Shown here: one piece after another, positions 62,441-64,000 of the stretch
Layout of the letters: every line of letters starts with the position of its first letter
Position numbering within the stretch: position 1 is the stretch's first letter
From: Odoribacter sp. AF15-53
GTDB lineage: Bacteria; Bacteroidota; Bacteroidia; Bacteroidales; Marinifilaceae
DNA length: 64,000 nucleotides
Direction of reading: 5' to 3'
Assembly (NCBI RefSeq): GCF_003479425.1
Contig: NZ_QUHC01000003.1
Coordinates: 310,001-374,000 of the forward strand
The notes under the pieces: model-generated
Database searches by the model: none
Told to the model about the DNA's origin: nothing
The model's input: the letters and a program-made list of their open reading frames with translations, nothing else
Made by a program: the position numbers and the translations under genes

Positions 62441-63208
62441 ATGAAATATTTGTTTTTTCTTTACATGCTAGCTCTGGTACTGTGTTGCGGATGCGAGCAT
62501 ACGGAATTGGATTGTTATGAAGGAGGAAGTTCGGTTTATTTCTCTAAAGAAAGTTTTCGAATTTCGGGAGATACCTTACGATATGATACTTGGGGTGTTA
62601 TTGACGGGGACATCAAGGAACAGACCTTCAAACTGCCTATTTATCTTTTTGGAACCGTGACGGATTACGACAGGAAAATCAAAATTCGTACGGAATTATG
62701 TGATGTAGATACGCTTCGTGCAGAAGTCAACGAGGATTTCCGTCCCATCCCCACGGAAGTCATCTTGCCGGCAAATAGCAACGAAACATACTTGGAAATT
62801 ATCATGTTGCGGAGCGAAAAATTGAAGCAATATAACCGGATATTTACGGTTGTTATCGAGGAGAATGAAGAGTTCAACTCGGAATACAACTGGCGTAAGG
62901 ATCGTGACGGGAATAGTTATTTCCTCGGGCATAGCATGACAATCATTGTGAGCGAGAATTTTCCGAAGCCCTGGTGGTGGGATGGGAATGGTGTGCGGTA
63001 TTTTGGAGAGTGGAGTTACCTTAAAGCCGACCTAATTTGTACGTTGTGCAATATTCACCGGACCGAATTTATCGGTAAGATGGTTATTCCGGATTCCAAA
63101 CTCAAGTATTACGGTAAAAAGGTGCAACGTTGGTTGAACGCCCAAGAGTCTCCCTACTTGGAGGAAGACGGAACTCCGATGGTAATGGGTGAAGATGCTC
63201 AGGACTAG
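62441..63208 (+). CDS. DUF4843 domain lipoprotein (locus 4)
   Basis: A 255-residue lipoprotein (LALVLCCGCEHTELDCYEGG, lipobox cysteine near 18). YFSKESF near 31 and LPIYLFGTVTDYDRKIKIRT, then VNEDFRPIPTEVILPANSNE, give the Calx-beta-like pattern typical of DUF4843. These proteins accompany SusD in many loci and probably form part of the surface complex. It starts 17 bp after susD. Confidence 0.85.
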   Translation: MKYLFFLYMLALVLCCGCEHTELDCYEGGSSVYFSKESFRISGDTLRYDTWGVIDGDIKEQTFKLPIYLFGTVTDYDRKIKIRTELCDVDTLRAEVNEDFRPIPTEVILPANSNETYLEIIMLRSEKLKQYNRIFTVVIEENEEFNSEYNWRKDRDGNSYFLGHSMTIIVSENFPKPWWWDGNGVRYFGEWSYLKADLICTLCNIHRTEFIGKMVIPDSKLKYYGKKVQRWLNAQESPYLEEDGTPMVMGEDAQD

Positions 63209-63236
63209 CTCATTGTTAAACTTAAAAAAATGTAAT

Positions 63237-64000
63237 ATGAAGCAACTTTCATTATATATATTCTTACTCCTGCTAGCGGTGGCCTGCTATGATGACTTGG
63301 GCAATTATGACTACACGGAACTGAACTCGGTTACCGTTGATAGCATTCGTTCCAATTGGTATGAAAAATATTCATATGCGGATACCTTGAAAATCAATCC
63401 TGTATTGAATCTTGCTCTTGGCGGATCGGAAGATCACTTGAAATTCGAATGGAAACTGATGCCTTTGCATGCGCGGTATAACAAAGATTCCATTCCGGTG
63501 GAGGAGCAAAAAGCAGGATATATTATCGGGAGAGAAAAGAACCTTGCTTACCCGCTGGTAGAAAAACCGGGCGATTACGCTGGTTTCTTTTACGTGAAAG
63601 ACACGCTTACGGGTGTTTCTTATAAGACCGATTTTTACGTGAGATTGCGTACTGCCGTGAGTGACGGTTGGATGGTGTTGTGTGAGGAAGCTGGGAAGGC
63701 CCGGTTGGATATGATTTCTTATACTTCCGAAAATGAAAAATTAGTTTCACACAACATCTGGGAAGGACTCGGGATGGAGCTCGGGAAACCCTACAAGTTG
63801 GTTTACAATTATAATCGTACCTTCGGGACCTCCCGTTTGGCATATTGTGAGGCGGGAACCTTTAACCTGGATCCCGAAACGTTACAACCTTCCGAGGAAA
63901 ACAACATGATTTGGCAATTCAGCGAGAATCCCGATAAGGTAGAGATTGTCGGTGGGATTACAATGATGAATTCAGACCCGAGAAGAGAAATCGTGGTAAC
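63237..64000 (+). CDS. PKD-like family lipoprotein, 3' end cut by window (locus 4)
   Basis: Starts at the ATG at 63237, 28 bp after the DUF4843 gene, and runs off the right edge; 254 residues are visible. The signal ends LLLAVACYDDLGNYDYTELN with the lipidation cysteine near 17. The PKD-like segment (FEWKLMPLHARYN, LVEKPGDYAGFFYVKDTLTG) is followed by the start of a propeller-like part (VSDGWMVLCEEAGKARLDMI). The combination SusC-SusD-DUF4843-PKD-like lipoprotein is a recurring Bacteroidales arrangement; the role of this lipoprotein in it is unknown. Confidence 0.85.
   Translation, partial: MKQLSLYIFLLLLAVACYDDLGNYDYTELNSVTVDSIRSNWYEKYSYADTLKINPVLNLALGGSEDHLKFEWKLMPLHARYNKDSIPVEEQKAGYIIGREKNLAYPLVEKPGDYAGFFYVKDTLTGVSYKTDFYVRLRTAVSDGWMVLCEEAGKARLDMISYTSENEKLVSHNIWEGLGMELGKPYKLVYNYNRTFGTSRLAYCEAGTFNLDPETLQPSEENNMIWQFSENPDKVEIVGGITMMNSDPRREIVV

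Overview
The window reads as a chromosomal segment of a Bacteroidales bacterium. Four SusC/SusD outer-membrane uptake loci, three of them paired with ECF sigma/FecR anti-sigma genes, fimbrillin genes, a B12-dependent methylmalonyl-CoA mutase pair, meso-diaminopimelate dehydrogenase and repeated promoters of the TTTG-N19/20-TAnnTTTG type all fit. The gene mix resembles Odoribacteraceae (Butyricimonas/Odoribacter); the genus is an inference from gene content, not a measurement.

Layout. 1-5.3 kb: a MalY/PatB-type PLP enzyme cut by the left edge, an LpxH-like phosphoesterase, a PQQ-type beta-propeller protein, then a small family of secreted proteins of which one copy is intact and two are broken by several frameshifts (one at a 9-C tract). 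5.5-15.9 kb (minus): uptake locus 1 in the order ECF sigma, FecR, SusC with STN domain, SusD, two surface lipoproteins, ending in a 15-bp perfect terminator stem. 16-20.1 kb (minus): mutA-mutB. 20.4-22.2 kb (plus): ogt-type methyltransferase and ddh. 22.2-26.4 kb is an accessory stretch poor in recognisable genes. It holds a nested-palindrome element, an FRG-domain gene with a small partner ORF, a 341-bp MITE-like element with TCA target duplications, a strongly folded candidate non-coding RNA with a consensus promoter, an XRE regulator and an orphan 158-aa protein. 26.4-32.3 kb (plus): uptake locus 2, clearly richer in G+C than its surroundings, without sigma/FecR and with a triple-hairpin leader. 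32.4-36.6 kb (minus): three fimbrial lipoprotein genes and an AraC-type membrane regulator. 36.7-38.1 kb: tsaC and tsaB. 38.2-46.6 kb (plus): uptake locus 3 (ECF, FecR, SusC, SusD, thioredoxin-fold lipoprotein). 46.8-55.5 kb: housekeeping genes (RibD/DHFR-like reductase, rRNA-type methyltransferase, efp, rnc, fabF, acpP, purN) and a Tricorn-type S41 protease. 55.7 kb to the right edge: uptake locus 4 (ECF, FecR, SusC, SusD, DUF4843 and PKD-like lipoproteins), cut by the window end.

How the parts work together. In loci 1, 3 and 4 the SusC receptor carries an N-terminal STN domain that is expected to signal through FecR to the ECF sigma factor when substrate is bound. Each of these loci has a stem-loop between fecR and susC, so the regulators and the abundant transporter may be expressed at different levels. 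Locus 2 has neither STN nor sigma/FecR and must be controlled differently. The most interesting unexplained pieces are the folded RNA at 25.1-25.3 kb, the mobile or palindromic elements around it, and the decaying paralog cluster at 3.5-5.3 kb.
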